Source: Synechococcus sp. CBW1004
GTDB lineage: Bacteria > Cyanobacteriota > Cyanobacteriia > PCC-6307 > Cyanobiaceae
Direction of reading: 5' to 3'
NCBI RefSeq assembly: GCF_015840715.1
Contig: NZ_CP060397.1
Span: 3,182,686-3,246,685 of the forward strand
Length of the DNA: 64,000 nt
Shown piece by piece: positions 56,814 to 64,000 of the stretch. The translations under genes were made by a program, and so were the position numbers. The stretch's first letter is position 1; every line of letters begins with the position of its first letter. The notes under the pieces were generated by a model. That model saw nothing but the letters and a program-made list of their open reading frames with translations, had not been told where the DNA came from and made no database searches.

Positions 56814-57659
56814 TCAGTTGACCGGGGTGAGGCTGGCGATGCGGCCGCCCTGGCGCTGCACCTGCTGCTGCACCTGCAGCAGCTTGTTGAAGGGCACGAA
56901 CAGCACGCGGTTGCTGCGCTTGTGCAGGCGGTAGTTGTTGAAGCCGGTGATCTCAACGCGGAAGGTGCGACCCTCCTCGCCGGCGCCGACGCCCTGACGG
57001 GTGATGCCGTCGCTGTTGACGCCGCGGAAGATGCTGCCCTTGGCGTTGGGACTCACCACCGGCAGCGGTTTCTCGGCGTGCACGGCCGGGTTGAGACGCG
57101 ACTGGGTCTTGAGGGCGTCACCACGCACCGAGGCGCCGACACCGCGGGCCAGCTGCAGCACGTAGGAGAACTGAAGACCCTGCTGGCCGACGTAGTAGTT
57201 GAAGCCGTGGATGTAGGGCACCACTTCCTCGCCGAAGCGCTCCTGGTACTCGGCGCTGTCGAGGTAGGAGTCGATCTCGGCGTCGTAGCCCTGCTCCTGC
57301 AGGATGGTGAAGTGATGCAGCATCTCCGCCTTGTTCTGGGGAGCGCGGCCGAGCAGATGCTTGAAGTTGAGCTCGATGAAGCGATAGGCGTTGCAGTTCT
57401 CGAAGAACTTGGCGCGGTAGAGGCCGCTCTTGGCCACCTGACGCACGAACTCACGCACCGTGAGGTAGCCCCGGCGGAACAGCGACTCAGGCCCCTCGAG
57501 CCGCTCGCTGGCCATCACGTACTGGTTGCCCAGGACCTGCTTGTAGACGGCGCGAATCAGGGCAGCTTTGTCGTTTTCGGTGGCGTTCGACCAGTTTTCC
57601 TTGTCGCGATCGCTGGCGAAACGCTCAATGCCCAGATAGGCAGCGTTGGCGAGTGTCAT
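56814..57659 (-). CDS. cpcC: Phycocyanin rod linker CpcC, copy 1
   Basis: The 281-residue paralogue starts MTLANAAYLGIERFASDRDK, with the same domain order as CpcC2 (PBS_linker_poly, then a CpcD-like C-terminus). Typical differences are VYKQVLGNQYVMASERLEG and a different spacer (AEKPLPVVSPNAKGSIFRG). Two distinct CpcC types, with cpcD behind this one, fit rods of more than two phycocyanin hexamers. It is divergent from the coiled-coil protein gene. Confidence 0.95.
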   Translation of the reverse strand: MTLANAAYLGIERFASDRDKENWSNATENDKAALIRAVYKQVLGNQYVMASERLEGPESLFRRGYLTVREFVRQVAKSGLYRAKFFENCNAYRFIELNFKHLLGRAPQNKAEMLHHFTILQEQGYDAEIDSYLDSAEYQERFGEEVVPYIHGFNYYVGQQGLQFSYVLQLARGVGASVRGDALKTQSRLNPAVHAEKPLPVVSPNAKGSIFRGVNSDGITRQGVGAGEEGRTFRVEITGFNNYRLHKRSNRVLFVPFNKLLQVQQQVQRQGGRIASLTPVN

Positions 57660-57825
57660 GGGCGTGGGCCTGGGGAGGATGCGGGTTGGCAGGAGGGAGG
57701 GGCAGCGGCACTGAGAAAAGGTGAGAACGTCTCGTGAGCCTGTGATCCTCAGAATCGACGCGTCAGAACGTCCTCAGAGAACGTGCCGGGCGGCTGCAAT
57801 CTCTCAGCCTGAAGCTGCATGGCGG

Positions 57826-57874
57826 ATCCTATGGGGCACGCCTGGCCAGGGAGCAGGCCTTTCATAATCGTTAC
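57826..57874 (-). promoter_or_regulatory. Candidate promoter of cpcC1-cpcD
   Basis: A -10-like TAGGAT (57826-57831, minus strand) in CCCATAGGATCCG follows TTTGTAACGATT by 37 bases (GTAACG at 57869-57874). The block pair matches that of cpcC2. The predicted leader is about 160 bases. GTTACAAA on the plus strand equals one half of the published HLR1 consensus, but no second half is visible at the usual 2-base spacing. Confidence 0.55.
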
Positions 57875-58033
57875 AAACCCTGGCGATGCTCCCCTCCGGG
57901 GCCAGGTCGGTTTCTGCCGCTCTTGAGTGCTGCGGCGACCATTCCCGCTCGCGGGCATCCGGCTCGCAAGCTTGCCCCTGGCGCCCCACGGCAGGATCGG
58001 TACCATCCGGCCACCGCGTTCCCTTGCGCCGGC

Positions 58034-58483
58034 ATGACGCCCGTCTCCCCGTCCTCCCCGGTGGTCCCGCCCTGGGCCCAGCGGCTGGTGGAGCAGCTGC
58101 AGCAGATCAGCGAAGTGAGCGAGACGCTCACCTATCGGCTGCTGGAACTGGAGGAGCGGCTGGCCGAAGGCGAACGGGAGCTGGCCGAGCTGCGGGAGCG
58201 GGCCCAGGGCGCTGTCGAGATGCCGGAGGCGGTGGAGAGCAGGCTGGAGCAGACCGACGAGCGGCTGGCCCGCGTCGAGGAGCTGCTGCGCCGCGGTGAT
58301 GCACGCAACTCCGGTGGCGGTGCGAGTGCGGCCCGTCCACTCAAGGCGGTGTCGCCGGCTCTGTCCCGTCCGGCGGCGGCGTCGCTGGATGACGCGGTGG
58401 AGTCCGACCCCGATCCCTTTCCGGAGGAGGGGGAGCAGGCGTTTCTGGACGACCAGCCCTTCCTCGACGAGCAGATCGCCTGA
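58034..58483 (+). CDS. Coiled-coil protein of unknown function
   Basis: The 149-residue acidic protein from the ATG at 58034 has a Pro/Ser-rich start and a heptad-like helix at about residues 20-85 (LVEQLQQISEVSETLTYRLL, ELEERLAEGERELAELRERA, VESRLEQTDERLARVEELLR). An Ala/Gly/Ser linker and an acidic tail ending QAFLDDQPFLDEQIA follow. It is divergent from cpcC1 with a 374-bp gap. It is placed inside the phycobilisome cluster but has no linker or lyase similarity; a scaffold role is only a guess. Confidence 0.6.
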   Translation: MTPVSPSSPVVPPWAQRLVEQLQQISEVSETLTYRLLELEERLAEGERELAELRERAQGAVEMPEAVESRLEQTDERLARVEELLRRGDARNSGGGASAARPLKAVSPALSRPAAASLDDAVESDPDPFPEEGEQAFLDDQPFLDEQIA

Positions 58484-58644
58484 GAGCTGCTGCCTGAGAG
58501 CACCGGATCGGATGGATGGCCTGGCCGCTCCCGCAGGGGGGGCGCATGTTTGGCCTGCGGGGAGGTCCCTGGCCTCAGATGCAGGCCACGCCTTGAACCC
58601 TTGAAGGGGCCACGGCCTGGAGTGTCGGACTGAGGCCCGCGGTT

Positions 58645-58675
58645 CCCGGGCACCCCGGAGGTCGGGATGCCCGGG
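58645..58675 (-). terminator. GC-rich hairpin after cpcL, terminator-like
   Basis: The stem CCCGGGCATCCCGA/CCGGGGTGCCCGGG lies just past the cpcL stop on the minus strand. No T tract follows, so termination is probable but not certain. Confidence 0.5.
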
Positions 58676-58683
58676 CGGTGGGC

Positions 58684-59451
58684 TCAGGAGCCCGCGGTGC
58701 TGAGCATCACGGCCGCCGTGTAGAGCACGAAGGCGGTGAGCACGAAACCACCCAGGGTGACGGTGCCCTGCCAGATGCGGCGGGCCAGGGGCGAGGGGGC
58801 ATCCGCCAGCCAGGCCGGACGGGGGGCCATGCCGCTGCCACTGGGCTGCCAGCCGCTGCCGTTGCCGGTCGGGGCGCGGCGGGCCATCGCCTCGCGCCAG
58901 CTGCGCTCGTAGCGGGGCGCCTGCTGGTTGAAGGGGAGTTCGCCGAGGGGACGGCCGGGCAGCACGCGTGAGCGCTGATACGGCACGGTGTCGAGGCCGA
59001 AGGACTGCAGATACTCCTCGGAGTCGAGCAGGCGATCCACCAGGGCGGGCAGGCCCTGCTGGGCGATCAGGATTGAGAGGGCGATGCGCTCGGCGTCGCC
59101 ATGCACCGGCCGGCCGAGGACGCGGCCGACCAGTTGATCGACCATCCGATAGTTGCTGTTGCAGCGATAGAAGTCATCGCGGAACTTGCGCGAGAGCAGC
59201 AGCGAGCGGATGAACTCCCGCACGGTGATGCGGCCATCGCGCAGCTGCGATTCCAGCACCGGGTCGCGATCGATCTTGAAGGCATGGAAATAGATCTGCC
59301 GGTAGGCCTGATCGATCAGCGCATCGGCCTGGGTGCTGTTGCGGCCGTCCGTGTGGATCACCTGCCGGGGACTTTCATCGCTTCCGATCGCGAAGCTGGA
59401 GACGCGCGCGTTGAGGGTGCGGGGGGCAGTGGCCAGCAGGGGCAGGCTCAT
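58684..59451 (-). CDS. cpcL: CpcL (CpcG2-type) rod linker with C-terminal membrane anchor
   Basis: The 255-residue protein starts MSLPLLATAPRTLNARVSSF, typical of CpcG linkers. A PBS_linker_poly domain follows (DQAYRQIYFHAFKIDRDPVL, ITVREFIRSLLLSRKFRDDF, NYRMVDQLVGRVLGRPVHGD, SEEYLQSFGLDTVPYQRSRV). The last 30 residues form a hydrophobic helix (GTVTLGGFVLTAFVLYTAAV). Ordinary CpcG attaches rods to the allophycocyanin core and lacks this helix, whereas CpcL anchors core-less phycocyanin rods at the thylakoid and is linked to energy transfer to photosystem I. The ATG at 59451 gives the conserved start. No core-linking CpcG1 is in the window. Confidence 0.88.
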   Translation of the reverse strand: MSLPLLATAPRTLNARVSSFAIGSDESPRQVIHTDGRNSTQADALIDQAYRQIYFHAFKIDRDPVLESQLRDGRITVREFIRSLLLSRKFRDDFYRCNSNYRMVDQLVGRVLGRPVHGDAERIALSILIAQQGLPALVDRLLDSEEYLQSFGLDTVPYQRSRVLPGRPLGELPFNQQAPRYERSWREAMARRAPTGNGSGWQPSGSGMAPRPAWLADAPSPLARRIWQGTVTLGGFVLTAFVLYTAAVMLSTAGS

Positions 59452-59751
59452 GGGCTGAAGGGAGCGAGACGGGAGGCGCTCGGAACCGTAGGGATTCGCC
59501 CCGGGGACCGGACGATCCGGCACGGAGTCGCATCACTCCTTCATGACATTCTTGTGATGTTGCCTTCACGCAGCCGTTCACAATCCTTCTGTCAGCCCAC
59601 AGCTTTCATTGGGAGCGCTGTGAAGCTTCCGTTCTGGCGGAGCAGGCGAATCCGGCGCGGCACCGGAGCGCTGGGCACCCGAGCTGCCGGGCTGACGCTC
59701 GCGGCCGTCGCGGCAACTGCCCTCACGCGGTTGCGTTGGGGTTCAAGGCAT

Positions 59752-60354
59752 TCAGCGCAGCTCTTCGAGCCAGGGATCGGGAATCTCGGGGCTGAAGTCG
59801 TCGGTGCGCTCGAATTCGAACGGTCCGGCCAGGGAGCCCCAGAGCTGCTCGTGCGTCTCGGGGTCGTGGCCGCGATCGATCGTGCGCATGCCGCGCGGAT
59901 CGAGCTCGAAGCTGCTCACCAGGTAGGCCGTGGATCCCTTGCGCTCCACCAGGCAGCGGCAGCCGGGTTCCACCTCGCCGATGAAGCCGTCGCCGTTCTC
60001 GCGCACCACGTAGGTGCAGCCCTCGAGCAGGCGCACGTCATCAGGGCGGATCGCTTCGCGTTTGGACGTGTCGTCGATGGCGCCCCAGAAGCGCTGCTCG
60101 TCGTGCAGGGCCTGGTTGTGGATGATCAGGCCGCCATCGGCGGTGCGCTGGGGCCGCAGCACGCGGATCCGGTAGGGAGCGGCGGGGTTGATCGCATAGG
60201 ACTGCTCCAGCAGCAGCGAACCGGCCTCCAGCTGCGGCAGCGGCCGGAAGCGCACCAGGATGTGGGCGTAGAGAGGCGGGTTCTCGAAGGCCTGATTCTG
60301 GTTGCTGAAGCCGGCGCAGAGCTGTTGCACCAGGCGGGTGAGGGAGCTGCTCAT
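59752..60354 (-). CDS. cpcT: Phycobiliprotein lyase CpcT (CpcB Cys153)
   Basis: The 200-residue protein shows the CpcT/CpeT pattern: LVQQLCAGFSNQNQAFENPP, YAHILVRFRPLP, EQSYAINPAAPYRIRVLR, LHDEQRFWGA, GCTYVVRENGDGFIGEVEPG and TYLxS-like YLVSSFELDPRGMRTIDRGHD followed by WGSLAGPFEFER. CpcT attaches phycocyanobilin to Cys153 of the phycocyanin beta subunit. CpeT-type lyases for phycoerythrin are related, but the context favours CpcT. The 300-base gap to cpcL probably holds the cpcL promoter; I see no gene there. Confidence 0.88.
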   Translation of the reverse strand: MSSSLTRLVQQLCAGFSNQNQAFENPPLYAHILVRFRPLPQLEAGSLLLEQSYAINPAAPYRIRVLRPQRTADGGLIIHNQALHDEQRFWGAIDDTSKREAIRPDDVRLLEGCTYVVRENGDGFIGEVEPGCRCLVERKGSTAYLVSSFELDPRGMRTIDRGHDPETHEQLWGSLAGPFEFERTDDFSPEIPDPWLEELR

Positions 60355-60473
60355 GGGGTGAGGTTAGGAGTCGCAGTCGGCGGCTTTTCTGTGTCTGTGC
60401 GCAGCTGTAAAGGCTTGATGGAAGTGGCTGCGCCGCCGGGGCGGGCAGGGACGAGACAGTGCCTCCCTGCCGT

Positions 60474-60707
60474 CTACAGGCCCAGCAACCGCACCCGGAA
60501 GGCCGCCACCTGGCGGGCCTGCTCCGGGTTGTCGATCGCAAAGGGATGATCGGCCACCCGATCGAGGATCAGCGGGATCTTCTCCTCGGCGCTGAGGCCG
60601 TGATCGGGCTCCTGTCGCGAATGGCGCTGCCAGGCGTCATCGAACACCATCGCGAAGCTGTCGGCGTTGTTGAACAGCCGATCGGAGCTGGGGGGAATCG
60701 AGGGCAT
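60474..60707 (-). CDS. Small conserved protein, function unknown
   Basis: The 77-residue product begins MPSIPPSSDRLFNNADSFAM and continues FDDAWQRHSRQEPDHGLSAE, DRVADHPFAIDNPEQARQVA. It is soluble and mostly helical with no recognised motif. It lies upstream of cpcT on the same strand with a 119-base gap, so co-expression with cpcT is possible. Similar short proteins seem to occur in picocyanobacteria. Confidence 0.55.
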   Translation of the reverse strand: MPSIPPSSDRLFNNADSFAMVFDDAWQRHSRQEPDHGLSAEEKIPLILDRVADHPFAIDNPEQARQVAAFRVRLLGL

Positions 60708-61794
60708 CGGGTGGGTTGGCTGGAGCCGCAGGCGTTGTCAAGCCCAGCGGCACGGGGCGGAAGGCCACCCCAATGGCTCCACCGTAGGCAGCGACGTGCG
60801 GACGCCCCTGAAAGCCTCCGCCGACGCGGCGAACGGTCGCTGTGGCGTATCGGTCATGGGCGTTCTGTCCGGTTGGGCGGCCTGTTGGTTGAGAGCGGCT
60901 GGTGCGGGTCGCCGTCGCGCCCGGCGGAGCCACGGTCGCATCGCTGGCCTGGAGACGGGCCAGCTTGTGGCGTCTGATTCGCGTTGCGTGGTCGGCCAGT
61001 CTCGCTGGAGTGCCCGCCGTGGCTAAGCGTCCGGGGGCATGGTGCGTACGCATGCCGCCGGAGGCTCCTGCGCCACGTTTGGGACAGGGGGGATGGGAGC
61101 GCTCGCCCGATCCGCTGATGGGTTCGGTCTGTCAGTCCGGAAAACGGTCAGCACCGGGCCGGCTGGCGTGGCCTCCCCTGTCGCGGTTGAGCCTGCCTCG
61201 GGAGCATTGATCCCGACCTCGTAGTGCCAGACCCTTCGCCAGGGGTTCGATCGAGGCCGCCCCTGCCGCTTGAGACGATCGCTCAGCCAGGCTGTGAGCG
61301 CAGGCCGATGCAGACCGGCGCCAGGCTCCCGCTGCACGGGAACGCGTCTTCTCGGACCGCGTCATCCGGGATTGCGCTGTCTGCCGCAGCGCTGCCGGTC
61401 ACGGCGCTGGCTTGGCTCGGCGGCCCGGCCTGATCGTCTGGCTGCCTTGCCGGAGCGGCTGGCTTGCAAGTTGACGACTTTCATCACGCAAGGCTGTGAG
61501 GGCCGGTCGCTCACAAGACAGACTGGGCAGAAGGCAGTCCGGCCTGAAGAGCGGCGGATCCAAAGCCAGATCGATCAGCACAGAGATGGATCCGAAGCCA
61601 GAAAGCAGGCGAAGCGATGCAGCTGAACCCGCTGATGGCTGCAGTCTGGATGCTGTCGCTTCGCGGCAGAAGCCTCGCGGCTGATAGGGCACAATCACTG
61701 CGCGAGATTCAGTGTATGGATTCGTCGTTCCCCATTGCTGCTGAGGGGCTTAAACTCAACTCAACTCAACTCAACATAAGCAGCTGACTCTGGT
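60708..61794. other. 1.1-kb spacer without recognised genes
   Basis: Open frames exist on both strands, but their translations are low-complexity Arg/Pro/Ala/Ser strings without family features or good starts. It may be degraded sequence at the border of the surface-polysaccharide region. A CTCAA repeat is near its end (listed separately). Confidence 0.5.
61755..61774. repeat. Pentanucleotide repeat CTCAA, four units
   Basis: Four exact copies of CTCAA end 20 bases before the ATG of the broken FkbM gene. Repeats of this size in a promoter or leader can change copy number by slipped-strand mispairing. Confidence 0.85.
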
Positions 61795-62600
61795 ATGTTG
61801 CTTTATGCTTCCGTTCTCTACGGGTTGGGGCTCAGCAAGCGCCTTGGCGTCGGCTGCTTCTATGCGTGCATTATTGAAGCCTTGTATGCTTCTTTCTTTC
61901 GGTTGGAGATGCCTGTATCGATGGCGGTGTGAATCGCGGCCGGCATGCTTTTGTGATGTCCAGGGTGGTTGGAAGCTCGGGTCTGGTGATTGGCTTTGAA
62001 GCGCTCCCAGGTCTGGTTCATGCGGTCAACCAACGCATCGCTGAGGGGGGATCCAGAATATCGAGATCATCCCGAAAGCCATTTCCAACTTTTCTGGGTC
62101 TGTCCGGTTCACGCAGGTTGCGGCTGCTGATGGCTTCAGCGGTATCCGCCAGAGAAAGGGAATCCCTCCTGCCGCGCGTGAGTCGATTCGGTTGGTTGAG
62201 GTGCCATGCACCACCATCGATGAAGAGCTGGATCGCCTGCGTGGCGCTCATGCTGTTCCTCGCTTCATGAAGCTGGATCTGGAGGGTGGTGAGCTGCACG
62301 CCTTGATGGGAGCAGTGCGAATGCTTGCCCGGCAGCAGACCTTCGTCGTGTTTGAGAATGGGTGCCAGGAGTCTGCCGATGTCTATGGATACAGCTGTCA
62401 TGACTGGTTTGATTTCATGTGCTCAGTCAATGACAAGATCGATGATCCGTTCGGGCGACCGTTTGGTCCGGATGAATGGACGAAGCGTAAGATCCCCTGC
62501 TACTTCATCGCGGTTCCAGCAGCTCATCGGGATTGGGTTCCCTTCATGGATGCTGACAACGCCGGCTGGCACGACGCCACCGCGATGCGCTGTCGTCGTG
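61795..62600 (+). pseudogene. FkbM-family methyltransferase, broken by two frameshifts
   Basis: Three frames together read as one FkbM-type SAM methyltransferase. Frame 1 from 61795 gives MLLYASVLYGLGLSKRLGVG and ends SFFRLE. Frame 2 from 61902 gives VGDACIDGGVNRGRHAFVMS then VIGFEALPGLVHAVNQRIAE (SAM-binding region). Frame 3 after the G run at 62045-62050 gives IQNIEIIPKAISNFSGSVRF, TTIDEELDRL and PRFMKLDLEGGELHALMGAV. The first break sits at a single GTTGGAG where a doubled one would keep frame. The second is a G6 tract that would read through with G7. The C-terminal end is uncertain. It probably once modified a surface glycan. Composition is lower in GC than its neighbours. Confidence 0.75.
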
Positions 62601-62772
62601 CGGGTGTGCGATCAGGGCGTGAGGGGCTGGTGGGGGTGATCGCCCGCTCTGGAGCTGACAAACCTGGCCTTGCCGGCCGAGCGCCTTCGGGCCTTTCCGC
62701 GTTGCAATGGTGGCATCGACCCCGTCGTCGCGATGCTGCGCGGGTGGCCCTCGGCTCTCCGCGGCGCCCCGT

Positions 62773-63936
62773 TCAGCTCCCTGGCGAGCCCAGCAGTCCC
62801 TCGAGGATCCGCGCCGCCGTCGCGGTCGAATGGTGTTCCCGCACCCAGGCGCCCGCCGCTCGGACCAGGCGATCCCTCAGGGTCGGATCCCGTCTGAGCC
62901 GCAGGCAGGCAGCGGCAAAGTCCGCCGGCGACTCGGCAAGCAGCAACTGCTCTCCGTCGCTCACGGCAAGCCCCGCCGCTCCGCGCGGGGTGGCGACCAC
63001 CGGCACCCCATGCGCAAAGGCCTCGAGGATCTTGATGCGGGTGCCACTTCCCGCCCGCAGCGGTACGACCGCCAGTGCTGCCCTGGCGTATTCGGGGCCG
63101 AGATCCGGCACCGCGCCGACCAGGTGCACCCCAGCATCGTTCGCCACGGCGGCCACGTCATCGCTCTCCCCCGCTCCCACGATCCACAGGTGCATGCAGG
63201 GACGGGCCGCCCGGATCAGCGGCAGAATGTCGGCCACAAAATGTGTGACAGCGTCTTCGTTCGGGGCATAGTCCAGGGTGCCGACGAACAGCATCCGGTC
63301 GGGATCCGTCTCCTCCTGCTTCAGCGACGGTGCGGGCTCACGGATCACGTTCGGAAGCTGGCTGAACGCCACGGCCGGGTACTGCTCCTGCAGGCGTTGC
63401 TGATCCTCAGGATTGGCCAGCAGAACGTGCTGGAAACGGCTCATGATCACCAGCCGCGCCAGCGTCATCTGGTGCAGCTCGCGCCGCAGACGCCGAGCCT
63501 GCTCCGGACGGCCGGCCAGCTCCTGCAGCTGCGCGAAGGGTTCCGTGCGCTCGCATTCATCATCATCGAGGTCCAGAACCGTCGCCTGAGGCCGTGCCTG
63601 TCCGGCATCCATGCAGGCGATCGCCGATGGGGCCACCACCTGTCGGAAGGCGTAGACCACGTCGAGCGTTCCACCACCGGGGACGCCGTCCAGGAAATCC
63701 GCCAACAGCGGGCGGATCTCTCGCAGCCGTGCGGAACCGACCTGGAACAGGGCGGCTGACCGGGACCGAGCCCACTCCGGGTCAAACAGTCCTGGGCGGT
63801 CCCCCCAGAGCCGGGCATGGACCACGATCACCGGCTGTCGCTGCGCCAGGGCTTCAAGGGCGACGCTGGCGCGCATGGCGCAGCCCGAGCCGGTGGGATT
63901 GGGGAGGATCGGCGTGATCAACAGGCTGTGTGTCAT
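62773..63936 (-). CDS. Glycosyltransferase (GT-B, family 4-like)
   Basis: The 387-residue protein from the ATG at 63936 has a Rossmann-like start (THSLLITPILPNPTGSGCAM), DVVYAFRQVVAPSAIA, and a C-terminal donor-binding domain with MLFVGTLDYAPNEDAVTHFV, MHLWIVGAGESDDVAAVAND, VVPLRAGSGTRIKILEAFAH and GVPVVATPRGAAGL. These are hallmarks of GT4-type retaining glycosyltransferases of exopolysaccharide or O-antigen clusters. The start overlaps the stop of an upstream gene by 4 bases, so the two are coupled. Sugar donor and acceptor are unknown. Confidence 0.88.
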   Translation of the reverse strand: MTHSLLITPILPNPTGSGCAMRASVALEALAQRQPVIVVHARLWGDRPGLFDPEWARSRSAALFQVGSARLREIRPLLADFLDGVPGGGTLDVVYAFRQVVAPSAIACMDAGQARPQATVLDLDDDECERTEPFAQLQELAGRPEQARRLRRELHQMTLARLVIMSRFQHVLLANPEDQQRLQEQYPAVAFSQLPNVIREPAPSLKQEETDPDRMLFVGTLDYAPNEDAVTHFVADILPLIRAARPCMHLWIVGAGESDDVAAVANDAGVHLVGAVPDLGPEYARAALAVVPLRAGSGTRIKILEAFAHGVPVVATPRGAAGLAVSDGEQLLLAESPADFAAACLRLRRDPTLRDRLVRAAGAWVREHHSTATAARILEGLLGSPGS

Positions 63937-64000
63937 GCGAGCGGCCGGCGAAGGACGTTGAGCAGGCGGGCGCGCCACAGGACCATCCGCCGGTGCAGGG
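63933..64000 (-). CDS. C-terminal end of an upstream gene, partial
   Basis: The minus-strand frame is open from the window edge to a TGA at 63933-63935 and ends in LHRRMVLWRARLLNVLRRPL followed by Ala. It overlaps the glycosyltransferase start in an ATGA junction. It is too short to identify; a basic, helical end is common in glycosyltransferases. Confidence 0.6.
   Translation of the reverse strand, partial: LHRRMVLWRARLLNVLRRPLA

Noticed and set aside
61023-61698. Open frames of 60-118 codons in the 60.7-61.8 kb spacer
   Set aside because: They overlap on both strands, have low-complexity translations and show no recognisable domain.
62600-63271. Downstream continuation of the FkbM third frame
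   Set aside because: Past about 62600 the translation becomes Arg/Ala/Ser-rich and then runs antisense to the glycosyltransferase gene.
1-64000. CRISPR arrays, prophage genes or rRNA operons
   Set aside because: No regularly spaced direct repeats with unique spacers, no phage structural genes and no rRNA sequence were seen.

Overview
The window is GC-rich chromosomal DNA from a picocyanobacterium of the Synechococcus/Cyanobium lineage. The evidence is photosystem I psaD, aerobic hemF, a cyanobacterial-type glutamate-cysteine ligase, a fused panC-cmk gene, and a full phycocyanin rod gene cluster. No phycoerythrin genes are present, so rods built from this locus alone would contain only phycocyanin (blue-green pigmentation). 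That is an inference, because other pigment genes could lie outside the window.

Layout. 1-5.6 kb: the 3' end of a giant secreted FG-GAP/DUF4114 protein. 5.6-26.3 kb: ordinary core genes, namely a tandem cob(I)alamin adenosyltransferase, larE, speD, recF, tRNA-Arg, a run of trpE-gshA-ppc-GNAT, psaD, a run of mrp-rodA-degenerate histidine kinase, hemF, an amidase-like protein, a b6f cofactor-assembly protein, an RNase D-like nuclease, an LpxB-related protein and tRNA-Cys. 26.4-37.5 kb: a decayed accessory island. It holds a lipase-RTX gene of about 1473 codons split by two insertion sequences, a frameshifted lipoprotein gene and a third IS element. Target-site duplications were found for all three elements, and removing the two inside the RTX gene restores one open frame. 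37.5-44.3 kb: core genes again (aldo/keto reductase, purM, an RlpA-like protein, panC-cmk). 44.4-60.7 kb: the phycocyanin rod cluster, almost all on the minus strand. 60.7-64 kb: a poorly coding spacer, a broken FkbM methyltransferase next to a pentanucleotide repeat, and a glycosyltransferase pair, as in a cell-surface polysaccharide region.

The phycobilisome cluster is the centrepiece. In transcription order it reads cpcT, cpcL (membrane-anchored linker), cpcC1, cpcD, cpcBA, cpcC2, cpcBA, cpcC3::IS66, cpcBA, cpcE, cpcF and a low-molecular-weight phosphatase. The three cpcBA copies encode identical proteins and lie at an exact period of 3148 bp once IS66 and its 8-bp target duplication are subtracted. 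This fits a recent unequal crossover followed by IS66 insertion into one of two equivalent cpcC copies. CpcE/CpcF (Cys84 of CpcA) and CpcT (Cys153 of CpcB) supply bilin attachment. CpcC and CpcD build and cap rods. CpcL can anchor rods to the membrane. cpcC1 and cpcC2 share a promoter layout, which suggests co-regulation.
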